From positions 26,943-90,942 of the forward strand of contig JAFUQQ010000004.1 in the NCBI GenBank assembly GCA_017472285.1: 64,000 nt of DNA, in the 5' to 3' direction. The stretch is from Clostridia bacterium (GTDB lineage Bacteria; Bacillota; Clostridia; Oscillospirales; CAG-272). Under the pieces are notes generated by a model. It worked only from the letters and a program-made list of their open reading frames with translations. It made no database searches and was not told the origin of the DNA. Shown here piece by piece: positions 43,701 to 51,578 of the stretch. A program made the position numbers and the translations under genes. How positions within the stretch are numbered: position 1 is the stretch's first letter; every line of letters begins with the position of its first letter.

Positions 43701-44565
43701 TCAAATTTTCGGGGATATTGATTTCCGTCAGATTCATGCAAAAATAGAATGTCCAATTCCGGATTTCTGTTAGCTGATCGGAAAGCGTGATCTTCTGTAA
43801 TGCATAACAGTATGAAAACGCATGTTCTCCGAGCTTGGTAACGCTGTCCGTCATGGAAACCGTTTGCAATTGCATGCAATTTGCGAATGTTGAATCTCCG
43901 ATTTCCGTAATACCCTCGGAGATGATGACATGTTGAATCTGCATATTGTATTGAAAAGCTGCTTTTCCGATCGCTTTGACGGGAAGTCCCTCATATTCCG
44001 CGGGGATCATAACGACCGAATCTTTACATTCACCGATACCCGAAACGGTATAATACGTTCCGTCCTCACTCAGCGTATAAGCAAGTCCTTCGGATTGCTG
44101 AACGGCGATGCCACAGACCGTACACTTGCCATTCTCATAGCTATGACCGGGCGCAGGTATGATTTCTTGTTTCAGAAGAATAAAACCACATTCCGAGCAG
44201 TGTTTGCCTTCGGTCAGGCCGTCTTCCGTACAGGTCGGTGTGCGCGCTTCATCGATGACTTCCTTATGTTCGCAATCTGTGACACCGTTCTTCAGCGGAT
44301 ATTGCGCGGGAATGATCGTATGGCGGAGCAGATACACAGCATCCGCGCCGTTTGCCGAACCATCGCCATTCATATCACCACTCTGATTTAAGGGATAATT
44401 CGTGGGAAGGACAGTGTGGCGGAGCAGATAGATAGCATCTACGGCGCTTACTGCGCCATCGCCGTTCACATCTCCCTGTAAAACCCCTGCCGCTAATGTG
44501 TTCATGCTGCAAATGAGCATGATGATGAGAACGAGTGATAGAATTTTTCTTGATTGTTTCATCAC
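40759..44565 (-). CDS. Secreted dockerin / LRR_5 / transglutaminase-like protein
   Basis: 1268 residues. Signal peptide (1-25), N-terminal type-I dockerin (about 28-90: GDVNGDGAVSAVDAIYLLR and GDMNGDGSANGADAVYLLR), one TC..CxxC repeat (PTCTEDGLTEGKHCSECG), two blocks of BspA-type LRR_5 repeats (about 170-500 and 510-830), and a transglutaminase/protease-like domain whose Cys (GVCESYAKTF, near 1007), His (GGHAWNM, near 1036) and Asp (WYWFDLTWDD, near 1053) triad is intact. It could cleave or cross-link proteins at the cell surface. The start follows AAGGAGGAACG and the promoter at 44627-44655. Confidence 0.87.
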   Translation of the reverse strand: MMKQSRKILSLVLIIMLICSMNTLAAGVLQGDVNGDGAVSAVDAIYLLRHTVLPTNYPLNQSGDMNGDGSANGADAVYLLRHTIIPAQYPLKNGVTDCEHKEVIDEARTPTCTEDGLTEGKHCSECGFILLKQEIIPAPGHSYENGKCTVCGIAVQQSEGLAYTLSEDGTYYTVSGIGECKDSVVMIPAEYEGLPVKAIGKAAFQYNMQIQHVIISEGITEIGDSTFANCMQLQTVSMTDSVTKLGEHAFSYCYALQKITLSDQLTEIRNWTFYFCMNLTEINIPENLTAIGVYGFADCDKLQTISLPDSVETIGENAFSGCDVLTEIHLPTGLTEIANALFNECKSLTELQIPESVTKIGSSAFAQCAFETLTLPEGLQTICNDAFRDCANLKEIVFPKGLQTLGDAVLINCGSLEKVEIPEGVQELGNSFFKSCTSLKTVTLPKTLTRIGAWSFSGCSALETIIFAGTKGEWHTVIKDHIWDESTNDFDIIFLKQPTPAHDLAFTLSKDGTYYIVSGIGDCTEKDLVIPAFHNELPVLEIADNAFYGCHTLITLKLEDGIARIGNGAFRSCIYLISIELPPSITKIGESAFRSCMAISGVSLPNSLTALEDYVFADCTALETVSLPDGLISIGDEAFLRCYLIEKISLPASLQSIGVRSFKNCGLKALSLPEGLLNIDNEAFASNDFTEIVIPDSVKYIGGAAFSECRNLVNISLPIGITEIADSLFYNCTSLMSVIVPENVTSIGNRAFFNCQALTELVIPKSVHTLGATLFGNQSSTPVISDLSIVYNGTNSAWMLIKKADAWDAGAEYMLIFTEQNEDIKDIRNPASYSSTYAYNFLGKLAKGTKMQTLYTAMDVLATAFHLSDIDVPAEMEGVIGLLNYGTLGLDDDEAQAVWCAYYYDHPLYYWMAPYLAQMDGQLYFIVDEAYYSASVRNEYNEKIYQKVDEWVSLTANEISAYNITLAYHDLIISEINYAYKADGRTPEDAIWAHNILGVFGGGGKGVCESYAKTFQMMLNYSGVENVYVVGDAYGGHAWNMAKLDDGNWYWFDLTWDDDPSFAWGIRYNYFAVNNAQNVNWYYQDGGYIIDTNGDNRLDHTSFIHEHTPDPVTTTGMYFTYALPEISTTTFKGNLRETFTVDGLQYAISGYHTVQLTDISKTGYVQIPETVTYGGVTYTVTSIGAIRSDGIYSKYSITNLADSLYIPKTVKYIWTNAFADSADTTITVDSENPYYYSVDGDIYMRSLYIIRQNAKNVHIPKKQLKPAA

Positions 44566-44626
44566 GTTCCTCCTTGGAAATTTATTTCAACCTGTAATGA
44601 TTTATCTTTCAAACTGTCTTATATAA

Positions 44627-44655
44627 AGTATACCATATAATAGTAAATCTGTCAA
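44627..44655 (-). promoter_or_regulatory. Promoter of the dockerin/LRR/transglutaminase gene
   Basis: On the minus strand TTGACA (44650-44655), 17-nt spacer, TATACT (44627-44632). The -35 box is inside the 16-bp hairpin at 44646-44680. Confidence 0.82.
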
Positions 44656-44680
44656 GCATATGCGATATGCTTGACAGATT
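44646..44680. terminator. Perfect 16-bp hairpin overlapping a promoter -35 box
   Basis: AATCTGTCAAGCATAT (44646-44661), loop GCG, then the exact complement (44665-44680). It follows the sialidase-like gene stop on the minus strand, with TTTACTATT after the stem. The inverted arms place TTGACA on both strands. Confidence 0.65.
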
Positions 44681-44695
44681 ATTGTTTAATATGTC

Positions 44696-45787
44696 CTATT
44701 TTTCAAATTTCCAGACCGTCTGCATGATGACGGCGGGTGAATCTGCGGCGGTTTTCGCGTAAAATACGGTCAGAATATCACCGTTTTCAAGCTGAACGGA
44801 AGCGGGATAACCGAGATCGCTGCTGATACCGTTGATATAAAGATCGTGTCCCGTGTCCCATGTATGTCCATTGTTTGTACTGAACATCGCTTTGATGCCG
44901 TAAGGCTTTTCACGATAGCCGTAAACGGAGATCAGCGTGCCGTCCATCGTCTGAATCAGGTGCGCGGGTGCGCCGCCTTGATCCGAAAGGATCTGATGCG
45001 GCTTTGTAAAGGTACGTCCGCCATCATGGGATTCAGATTGAAAGATCGTAAAAATGCCGTTCTGTACGCGGATATGCACGAGGATCGTTCCATCTTGCAG
45101 AGCGATGGCATGGGGTTCGCAACTGAGCAGATCGGGGGAAATATTTTCAATCTCACCTAATTTTTCGTAACTGCCATCGGTCATAATGCGATAGGATTCG
45201 ATGCAGTCACTTTCCTGTTTCGTATCGTCACAGGAGAACGTCCGCCCGATATAAAGGATCGAGCCGTCAGGCATCAGCAAAGGTCCGTGCGGTGACGTGA
45301 CGGGAACACGCATGACTTCTCCGAACGTTTTTGCACCGTCATGGCTGAAGATCATAGTCGAACCGAGATACCGTTCTTCCGCTTTTTCATAATCCACGCA
45401 CTCAAGATAGCTTCTGATATAAAGGCTTCTCGGATTGAGATTGCCGTTTTCATCCGTCAGATTGTTCCATTTTTTCTGCATTTTTCCCGTATTGTTGAAG
45501 CTCGTAATCATGACGCTGTTTTCACCAAAGGGCAGGATTCCTGCATCACGGTCATCCAAAGGGGTATCCATCACGACCGTCGGACGTGTCCATGTCTTTC
45601 CCTCATCTTCGCTGATACACATGACGACTTTTCCGAACGGACAGACATGCCGTATACGGAATCCCGAAGCCACCATCGCAAGTCTGCCGTCACGCAGACG
45701 GGCAACGGTCGGCCATGCGAAATAATTATGATGCGGATTGTAGGGATTTTCACAAATAATCTTCGTTTCTTTGACAGTGATCTTCAT
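44696..45787 (-). CDS. BNR/Asp-box repeat protein, sialidase-fold glycosidase-like
   Basis: 363 residues. Six-bladed propeller suggested by Asp-box motifs SEDEGKTW, SHDGAKTF, SHDGGRTF and STNNGHTW at regular spacing. No signal peptide, so it is probably cytoplasmic. Sialidases release sialic acid, but Asp-box proteins include other exo-glycosidases and an active-site Arg triad could not be confirmed. The start overlaps the stop of the upstream gene as ATGA (45784-45787), so the two are co-translated. Confidence 0.75.
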   Translation of the reverse strand: MKITVKETKIICENPYNPHHNYFAWPTVARLRDGRLAMVASGFRIRHVCPFGKVVMCISEDEGKTWTRPTVVMDTPLDDRDAGILPFGENSVMITSFNNTGKMQKKWNNLTDENGNLNPRSLYIRSYLECVDYEKAEERYLGSTMIFSHDGAKTFGEVMRVPVTSPHGPLLMPDGSILYIGRTFSCDDTKQESDCIESYRIMTDGSYEKLGEIENISPDLLSCEPHAIALQDGTILVHIRVQNGIFTIFQSESHDGGRTFTKPHQILSDQGGAPAHLIQTMDGTLISVYGYREKPYGIKAMFSTNNGHTWDTGHDLYINGISSDLGYPASVQLENGDILTVFYAKTAADSPAVIMQTVWKFEK

Positions 45788-46305
45788 CGGATAGCCTCCT
45801 CTTTCAATTCACGCATATAAGTATCAAGAATATCTGCCGCAACGGCACAAAGATCGGGACAGGGACGTTTCTGATAATAAGCCTCCGTCCGTTCCGTCGG
45901 TACGGGTGAATCGGAAAGCATCGCGTCGATCTGTTCTTTATCTTTTTCTTTTGCCGCTTTCAATGTCTTTGTGTGATTTTCAAGCAATTCACGGCAGACG
46001 AGCGCACCGTTGGCTTCGCGGAAACGGCGGGCAAGCTCCTGTATTCTTGCGTAATGCAATGCTTTTTCTTCTTTTTCCGTCGGGGAAGAAGCATCATAAC
46101 CGTAAAGGATTCCGAAAACGATCATCATGCCGCTGAATGCACCGCAGACTTCACGCAATCTGCCCATGCCGCCGCCGAATGAAGATGCCATCCTTGCCGC
46201 CATACCGTCTTCAAGTCCCGTCAGATCGGAAAACGCAAGTACAACTGCCTGTGAACAGTTATATCCTTTCAAAAAATATTCTTTTGCCAATTGTCCTCTT
46301 TCCAT
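45784..46305 (-). CDS. C_GCAxxG_C_C family protein
   Basis: 173 residues. The family pattern is visible as NCSQAVVLAF, GGMGRLREVCGAFSGM (C-GAxxG) and late cysteines (VCRELLE, CPDLCAVA). These redox- or metal-linked proteins are widespread in anaerobes and poorly characterised. The start at 46305 follows GAGGTG; a longer reading is rejected. It lies 19 nt after the phosphoesterase gene and overlaps the sialidase-like gene, forming a small operon. Confidence 0.85.
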   Translation of the reverse strand: MERGQLAKEYFLKGYNCSQAVVLAFSDLTGLEDGMAARMASSFGGGMGRLREVCGAFSGMMIVFGILYGYDASSPTEKEEKALHYARIQELARRFREANGALVCRELLENHTKTLKAAKEKDKEQIDAMLSDSPVPTERTEAYYQKRPCPDLCAVAADILDTYMRELKEEAIR

Positions 46306-46324
46306 ATCGTTTTTTTCACCTCTG

Positions 46325-46999
46325 TTAAAATAACCGCACGACTTTTTCATAAAGCGCGGTATGCTTTTCATCAATCCTTCTGTCAACGTGATAATGTCCG
46401 AAAAACCATGCGCGGAACTCCATTTTTTCGATCTCTGAGAAGAACCGTGTCAAAGCATCAGCTTCTCTGTCGGGCTTCAGCATCGCTTGGATTTCCGAAG
46501 AAGCGCAATGCGTGAAGATGTAATCGACACGGCTGCCGACCGCATGAAGATTTTTTCTTGCTTTTTCAAATTCCGCTTCTGACGGCATTTCTCTTGCCCA
46601 CCATGAACGTCCTTCCTTGCGGTATTCTCGGTCATGCGATGATGCACCGCCCATCGTGAAAAAGGTATATCCGCCAAGCGTGTAGAGTTCTCCCCGCATC
46701 AGATGAATGATAGAATCCGTGATTTGATGCACGTTGCCGCCATGCCACTTTGAAACGGGATACTGTTCTAAAAGATCAAAATTTTCATGATTGCCATCGA
46801 TAAAAAGCGTTGTCCACGGCTTTCCGTCATACCATTTTTTCAGATACCGATCCGTACCGCCGCCATCCCAAAGCACACCGCAATCTCCGCAGATCAGCAA
46901 AAAATCATCCTTCGTCAGATCTTTCGCAGGAAAACGCGCCGATGAAAGCTTATGCAGATCGATATCCTGATGCGTATCGCCGCAAACGTATAAGCTCAT
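46325..46999 (-). CDS. Calcineurin-like metallophosphoesterase
   Basis: 224 residues with all metal-binding motifs in order: YVCGDTHQDID, LICGDCGVLWDG, FIDGNHENFD, a later THCAS and FFGHYHVD. A dinuclear metal phosphoesterase; substrate (nucleotide, protein or nucleic acid) unknown. No signal peptide. It lies 15 nt after the APH-like gene, probably in the same transcript from the deacetylase gene at 48450. Confidence 0.88.
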   Translation of the reverse strand: MSLYVCGDTHQDIDLHKLSSARFPAKDLTKDDFLLICGDCGVLWDGGGTDRYLKKWYDGKPWTTLFIDGNHENFDLLEQYPVSKWHGGNVHQITDSIIHLMRGELYTLGGYTFFTMGGASSHDREYRKEGRSWWAREMPSEAEFEKARKNLHAVGSRVDYIFTHCASSEIQAMLKPDREADALTRFFSEIEKMEFRAWFFGHYHVDRRIDEKHTALYEKVVRLF

Positions 47000-47014
47000 T
47001 CCAATTTCTCCGTT

Positions 47015-47758
47015 TCATTCAAAAAATTCATCCAGCAAACCATGGTAACGCAAGCGTTCTTCATCGGGAGACATACCGAGTTCTTCAAACAAAAGTTCTC
47101 GATACCGCAAACATTTTTCTTTACTCATGCCGAAAAATTCGCAGAAATTATATTCCATCGACCAAAGACACCAATGGATATCATACCAAAGATCCCTGAC
47201 TCCCGCAGAACCGAGATCAAGGAATCCGACGGGAATCTCTCCGTTCAGAAAGATATTCGGCAGACAATAATCCCCATGTGAAAAAACAAGCGTTTCTTCA
47301 GGTCTGTTTTCATATAAATGTTGCCATTTTGATAAATCGTTTTTGTCTGATAAACGCTTTTTTGCTTGAGCAAGTTTATCTGCAAAGGTTTCCGTATGGG
47401 GACAATCCGAAATATCGACCGACCAAAGCATTTTGAGTCCGGCGGCAAGTCCTTTGACGATCGATTCGGGCGGCTGCGTCTGCTCGCAAGCCATCGTACC
47501 TTGCAGTTTTGTCATCAGGAGATAGTTATAACCGTCTGCGTGTTCAAACGCAAGAATGCGTGGTGTGGGCAATTTCCCGTCAAGCCATTGCAGTATCGCG
47601 TATTCACGGTCAGAAACTGTTCCCGTTTTTTCGATCTTTAAAACCATATCTTCAAAAAGCAGAACGGCGGAATCCGATCTGCCGATGTCATCCGTTTGAT
47701 AAGGCAGATTTCCGATCTTTTCCGCTATTGCTTTTGGAAATTTTTTCATTGCCGTCAT
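47015..47758 (-). CDS. Aminoglycoside phosphotransferase (APH(3')-like) family kinase
   Basis: 247 residues, kinase fold of the APH family. The catalytic loop HGDYCLPNIFLNG (Brenner motif) and metal-binding FLDLGSAGVRDLWYDI correspond to the APH(3') pattern. An N-terminal Lys in VLKIEKTGTV fits ATP binding. It may phosphorylate a small molecule, but drug-resistance activity cannot be assumed from family alone. Its start overlaps the stop of the deacetylase gene as ATGA. Confidence 0.8.
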   Translation of the reverse strand: MTAMKKFPKAIAEKIGNLPYQTDDIGRSDSAVLLFEDMVLKIEKTGTVSDREYAILQWLDGKLPTPRILAFEHADGYNYLLMTKLQGTMACEQTQPPESIVKGLAAGLKMLWSVDISDCPHTETFADKLAQAKKRLSDKNDLSKWQHLYENRPEETLVFSHGDYCLPNIFLNGEIPVGFLDLGSAGVRDLWYDIHWCLWSMEYNFCEFFGMSKEKCLRYRELLFEELGMSPDEERLRYHGLLDEFFE

Positions 47759-48450
47759 ATGCCGAGTACCTCTCTGTTCGTGCCGTAAAAGATATCGTCT
47801 TTTCCGCTCATCATACGGCAGAAATCTTCAAACCGTTCCCAAAAATTCCATGCGTCAAGCTCATAGGCATGGCCCCAGATATAAAATAATTGCGGTGTAT
47901 CGGGTGTCATAGCGAGGAATTTTTCTCCAAGGCGGAACATTTCATCCGTATCGATATAATAAACCGTCGGATTCCATGCGTAAACGTCCGTCGGCAGATC
48001 GAAATTTCCCGTGGAATCGATCGTTCTTGCGTAAAGACAGCCCGTTTTTTCTCTTACAAGGGTTTCCACACGGCTGTCATGATTCCTGCCGCCGCAAGGA
48101 TATGCAAGACCGATACATTCTCTGCCGAATACAGAGGAAAGCGCGCGTCTGTCTTCTTCCACTTGACGTATGACTTCTGCATCATCCGCTTTCGGCAGAA
48201 GGGGGTGTGTCAGGGTATGCGCCGCGATTTCATGATTCCGATAGATCGAAATTGCCTGCTTGGCGGTCGGTTTATCATGTCTGACGGGAACACCGTTGCG
48301 GATCAATTCGTTTTTCGTGCCGAAAAATCCCGAATTGATATTGAACGTGGCTTTGAGTCCGTAACGGTCAAGGATGGCGATCAAGCTTTTGTCCTGTGTG
48401 ACACCGTCATCAAAACTGAAAGTAATTGCTTTTTTCTTACCGTTCCACAT
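47755..48450 (-). CDS. Polysaccharide deacetylase (CE4) family protein
   Basis: 231 residues. NodB motifs: TFSFDDG (metal Asp pair), HTLTHPLL (HxxxH) and LAYPCGG. No signal peptide, unlike peptidoglycan deacetylases, so the substrate may be an intracellular oligosaccharide. It is the first gene of a close minus-strand group with the APH-like kinase, phosphoesterase, C_GCAxxG_C_C and sialidase-like genes. Preceded by AAGGAG. Confidence 0.85.
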   Translation of the reverse strand: MWNGKKKAITFSFDDGVTQDKSLIAILDRYGLKATFNINSGFFGTKNELIRNGVPVRHDKPTAKQAISIYRNHEIAAHTLTHPLLPKADDAEVIRQVEEDRRALSSVFGRECIGLAYPCGGRNHDSRVETLVREKTGCLYARTIDSTGNFDLPTDVYAWNPTVYYIDTDEMFRLGEKFLAMTPDTPQLFYIWGHAYELDAWNFWERFEDFCRMMSGKDDIFYGTNREVLGI

Positions 48451-48509
48451 AAAAATCTCCTTGCGGGCAGTGCCCGCACCCTTTTTCGCAATTTTCTGTA
48501 AATGAAATC

Positions 48510-48531
48510 AAGGGAGGCATCCGCCTCCCTT
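48510..48531. terminator. Hairpin after hpf
   Basis: AAGGGAGGC pairs with GCCTCCCTT around ATCC or GGAT. On the minus strand it is followed by GATTTCATTT. It separates hpf from the deacetylase operon. Confidence 0.65.
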
Positions 48532-48554
48532 GATATCGATTTGATTTTGATCAT

Positions 48555-49085
48555 TTATTTGTTGGTTTCGATCAAGCCGTACGCACCGTCTTTTCTCTTG
48601 TAAACGACGTTAATCTGTTCCGTATCCTGATCCTGATAAACGAAAAATTCATGACCGATCAGATTCATCTGCATGATAGCCTCCTCGGCGGTCATAGGCT
48701 TCAGGTCGAAGGATTTCTTTCTGATCTTGAATTCGGTTTCTTCTTCTACGGTTTCAGCGGGATCGAGAGCGCCGCCATCGAGAAATGCGCCTTCGCGGAG
48801 TCTTTTTTCAAGTCTGGTCTTATTTTTGCGGATCTGGCGTTCGATGACATTGACCGCGGTATCGATAGCGTGGCAGAACGAGGGACCTTCGACTTCGCTG
48901 CGGAAGAGCGAACCGGCAGCGGTAATGGTGAGCTCCAAGATCTCATGTTCTCTTTTTTTGCTGAGGGTTACGTACGCTTCAGCGTTTTCGAGAAAGAACT
49001 TATCCAGCTTCTTGATCTTTTTTTCGATCAGGGTGCGGACATCGTCCCCAATGGTCACTTGTCTCAGAAGAATCGTTGTTTTCAT
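48555..49085 (-). CDS. hpf: Long-form ribosome hibernation promoting factor
   Basis: 176 residues, the long HPF form. N-terminal HPF/YfiA domain (1-100) with LSKKREHEILELTI, then a linker and the C-terminal dimerisation domain (about 120-176) containing FDLKPMTAEEAIMQMNLIGH and FFVYQDQDTEQINVVYKRKD. It dimerises 70S ribosomes into 100S particles in stationary phase. GAAAGGTGA precedes the start at 49085. Its promoter carries an inverted repeat around the -10. Confidence 0.93.
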   Translation of the reverse strand: MKTTILLRQVTIGDDVRTLIEKKIKKLDKFFLENAEAYVTLSKKREHEILELTITAAGSLFRSEVEGPSFCHAIDTAVNVIERQIRKNKTRLEKRLREGAFLDGGALDPAETVEEETEFKIRKKSFDLKPMTAEEAIMQMNLIGHEFFVYQDQDTEQINVVYKRKDGAYGLIETNK

Positions 49086-49147
49086 AGATAAATTCACCTT
49101 TCGCTCGTATTTGCAAGGGGATCGGAGTGATGCTGAGATAGAATACG

Positions 49148-49192
49148 GCTCCCTTACGATTATATTATAGCACATAAGGGAGCGATTGAAAA
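49148..49192 (-). promoter_or_regulatory. hpf promoter with flanking inverted repeat
   Basis: Minus-strand -10 TATAAT (49164-49169) with a weak -35 TTTTCA (49187-49192) at 17 nt. GCTCCCTTA (49148-49156) and TAAGGGAGC (49175-49183) form a 9-bp inverted repeat centred on the -10, a possible repressor site. Confidence 0.55.
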
Positions 49193-49245
49193 GACCTTTT
49201 TGTAAATTTTGTCAAAATCACATAATATTTTTTTATTTTGTTGTA

Positions 49246-51546
49246 TCAAATAGACAAAAGATGATATTGCCCGATTTCAGCCATTGCTTCTTTTTCTCTC
49301 GTATGACAAGTGAAGATCACGCTTTGATAATGCACACCCGCATATTTATGAATGAGGGCGAGCAATTTTTTCATACGACCATCGTCCATACGCACGAAGC
49401 TTTCATCAAAAAGAAAGGGCGGCACGGATTTTTTGTAAAGCAGATCGATCAGGGCGATACGCAGACAAATATACGCAAGATCGCCCGTACCTGCGCTGAG
49501 AAGGGAAGCATCGCGCATAGAAGAACCATCGGAAAAACGCATCAGAAACTCTGTATCCAGTCCCAATTCGGTATATTTGCCGTCCGTCATGGCACCGAGC
49601 AATTTTCCAGCATTTTTCGCGATCTTCGGAGAGATTCCTTCGCGCAGTTTGCCGCTTGCCGCATCCATCGCTTCCATGGCGAGCATATACGCGCTCCATT
49701 TATGGGAAAGCGTTTCGATTTCCGCCTCCAATGCGGCGACTTCTTCCGCAAGAGCTGTCGGGTCGTCATTCACGGCGCGCAAAGCTGTGAGTTCGAGCTC
49801 GATCTGATGGATCCTGTCGCTAAGTCCTGTTTTGGTTGCCGAAAGGGTTTCAAATTCTTTCTTTTTCCAATTATAATTGAATTTTGCCATGGCTTCTTCA
49901 TCGTATTCCGCATAATAAGCACCGCGCAAATATTCCTTGGAATACGCAGAAAGTTCTTCCTCGATCGTTTCGATGCGGATTTTCTGTTCGGAAGCGGAGG
50001 CTTCCAATGCCGTGATCTGTGTATGCATCGCGCGGCATTTTTCCAAGGCTTCGCTAAGAGAAACGGAAGTATTTTCGGAAATATCAAATCTCGCTTTCCG
50101 TAAGATCGCAAGGATCTCGGAGCTGATCGCATCCAGACTATTGGAAACTCGGTTGAATTTCTCCGTTTTCTCGTCGCGCGTGCCGCGGATGAAGAGCATA
50201 TACGCTTCATCTTCGGAAGCTGCCTTGACAAGCTCCTTGAATTCCGCATAGCCTGTACAATTAAAATGTTTGCATTGCGCCTGTATTGCCCGCGCGTGTT
50301 CGGCTTTTTTGAAGAAGATCAGATATGCCGATAACGCCGCAAAGAGCAGACAGCACGTCACGCAGAGATATTTTAAGATTTCGGGAAATGCCTGCTCTTT
50401 GCGGAAGATCAATGCGACCGCAATAGAGATCACGGCAAGGACCGCAAAAATAATACCGAAAAGGTTACATCTCTGCATATTTTTCTGATTCTGTTCCATG
50501 CGTTCCACGAGCGCATCGCGCCGTTTTTCGTCTTTTGCGCCGATTCGCTCAAAGATATCCAGTTTTTCGCTCATATCGGATATTTTGCGGTTTGCTTCGT
50601 CAAGCTCTTTTTTTACGTCATTGTAACGGGACATCGCAAGCGAGAGCGCGCTCTGCTTTTTTTCAAGCATCTCGATATAGGAAAGGGAAGCGACTTCCAC
50701 ACCGTCATGCTCGGGAGGCTGATAAAGCGCATCCAATTTCGCTTCTGTTGCGGCAAGACGTTCCTTTTCGCTTCTGCGCTGAAGATAAGCTTTCTTGACG
50801 GAATATTTCTCATATTCCGCAAGCTCTGTGCGCAAAACGGAAAGTCTTGCTTCCGTACTGTCTTTTTCCTCCTGCAAACGTCGCAGGGAACCCTCCAGAC
50901 TGATGATGTCTCCGCCCGCAGTCTTTGCTTGCTCCAATTGATCTTCCAAGGAATTTCTCGCGTCCTCCAATTCGGAGATTTTACCGCCTTTATGATTTTT
51001 ATGCAAAAGAAAAACCCTTGCTTTATCCAGCTTTTCGATCGCTTTGCCTGTATTGATCTTTTCATTGCCCGAAAAAAGAATATTTTCCGCTTCTTCTCCG
51101 AGTGCCGAACCGCCGATTTTGCTGTCTGCGGTTTGACGGATATAAACGGTACTTTCAAAGACCGATGCGGAAACACCGAAGAAAAGCTCTCCGGGCGATC
51201 TCGTCTTGGAAAAGACCGTATTCGTGTCGGCATCATAAACGGCGCATTTTTCACGGATATATTCTTTTCCGTCCGCGCTCGTCGCTAAAATAGCCTCTCT
51301 TTCGATACGGTAATGTCCTCCGTTATCAAAAAAAGTTAGCGTTCCCGCCGCAAGAGAAGTTTCCCAGCTGATATAGCGTTTTTTCTCCTGTTTGGGCAAG
51401 CCGTAAAACATGAATTGAATGAAGGCGCAGACCGTGGATTTTCCCGATTCATTGCCGCCTTCCAAGATATTGACACCTTCGGCAAATGCGATCGTTTTAT
51501 CTCTCAGCTTGCCGAAGCTTTTGATATATAATGCTTCAAAGGTCAT
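49246..51546 (-). CDS. YhaN-like SMC/Rad50-type ATPase with a membrane-segment pair
   Basis: 766 residues. N-terminal AAA_27-type head with Walker A GGNESGKSTVCAFIQF (near 30-45); coiled-coil arms; a middle pair of hydrophobic segments (FGIIFAVLAVISIAVALIF and YLCVTCCLLFAALSAYLIFF) near 355-410; C-terminal head with signature LSAGTGDLAYICLRIAL and Walker B PFLFDESFV. Such proteins usually pair with a YhaO/SbcD-like nuclease; none is adjacent. The membrane segments suggest membrane-associated DNA work. Confidence 0.85.
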   Translation of the reverse strand: MTFEALYIKSFGKLRDKTIAFAEGVNILEGGNESGKSTVCAFIQFMFYGLPKQEKKRYISWETSLAAGTLTFFDNGGHYRIEREAILATSADGKEYIREKCAVYDADTNTVFSKTRSPGELFFGVSASVFESTVYIRQTADSKIGGSALGEEAENILFSGNEKINTGKAIEKLDKARVFLLHKNHKGGKISELEDARNSLEDQLEQAKTAGGDIISLEGSLRRLQEEKDSTEARLSVLRTELAEYEKYSVKKAYLQRRSEKERLAATEAKLDALYQPPEHDGVEVASLSYIEMLEKKQSALSLAMSRYNDVKKELDEANRKISDMSEKLDIFERIGAKDEKRRDALVERMEQNQKNMQRCNLFGIIFAVLAVISIAVALIFRKEQAFPEILKYLCVTCCLLFAALSAYLIFFKKAEHARAIQAQCKHFNCTGYAEFKELVKAASEDEAYMLFIRGTRDEKTEKFNRVSNSLDAISSEILAILRKARFDISENTSVSLSEALEKCRAMHTQITALEASASEQKIRIETIEEELSAYSKEYLRGAYYAEYDEEAMAKFNYNWKKKEFETLSATKTGLSDRIHQIELELTALRAVNDDPTALAEEVAALEAEIETLSHKWSAYMLAMEAMDAASGKLREGISPKIAKNAGKLLGAMTDGKYTELGLDTEFLMRFSDGSSMRDASLLSAGTGDLAYICLRIALIDLLYKKSVPPFLFDESFVRMDDGRMKKLLALIHKYAGVHYQSVIFTCHTREKEAMAEIGQYHLLSI

Positions 51547-51578
51547 TTATTTAAAAAATTCCTTTCCGAAAATACCGT

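Noticed and set aside
47015..47758. APH-like gene as an acquired aminoglycoside resistance gene
   Set aside because: It is in an ordinary chromosomal operon with ATGA coupling, no mobile-element marks, and the family includes many non-resistance kinases.
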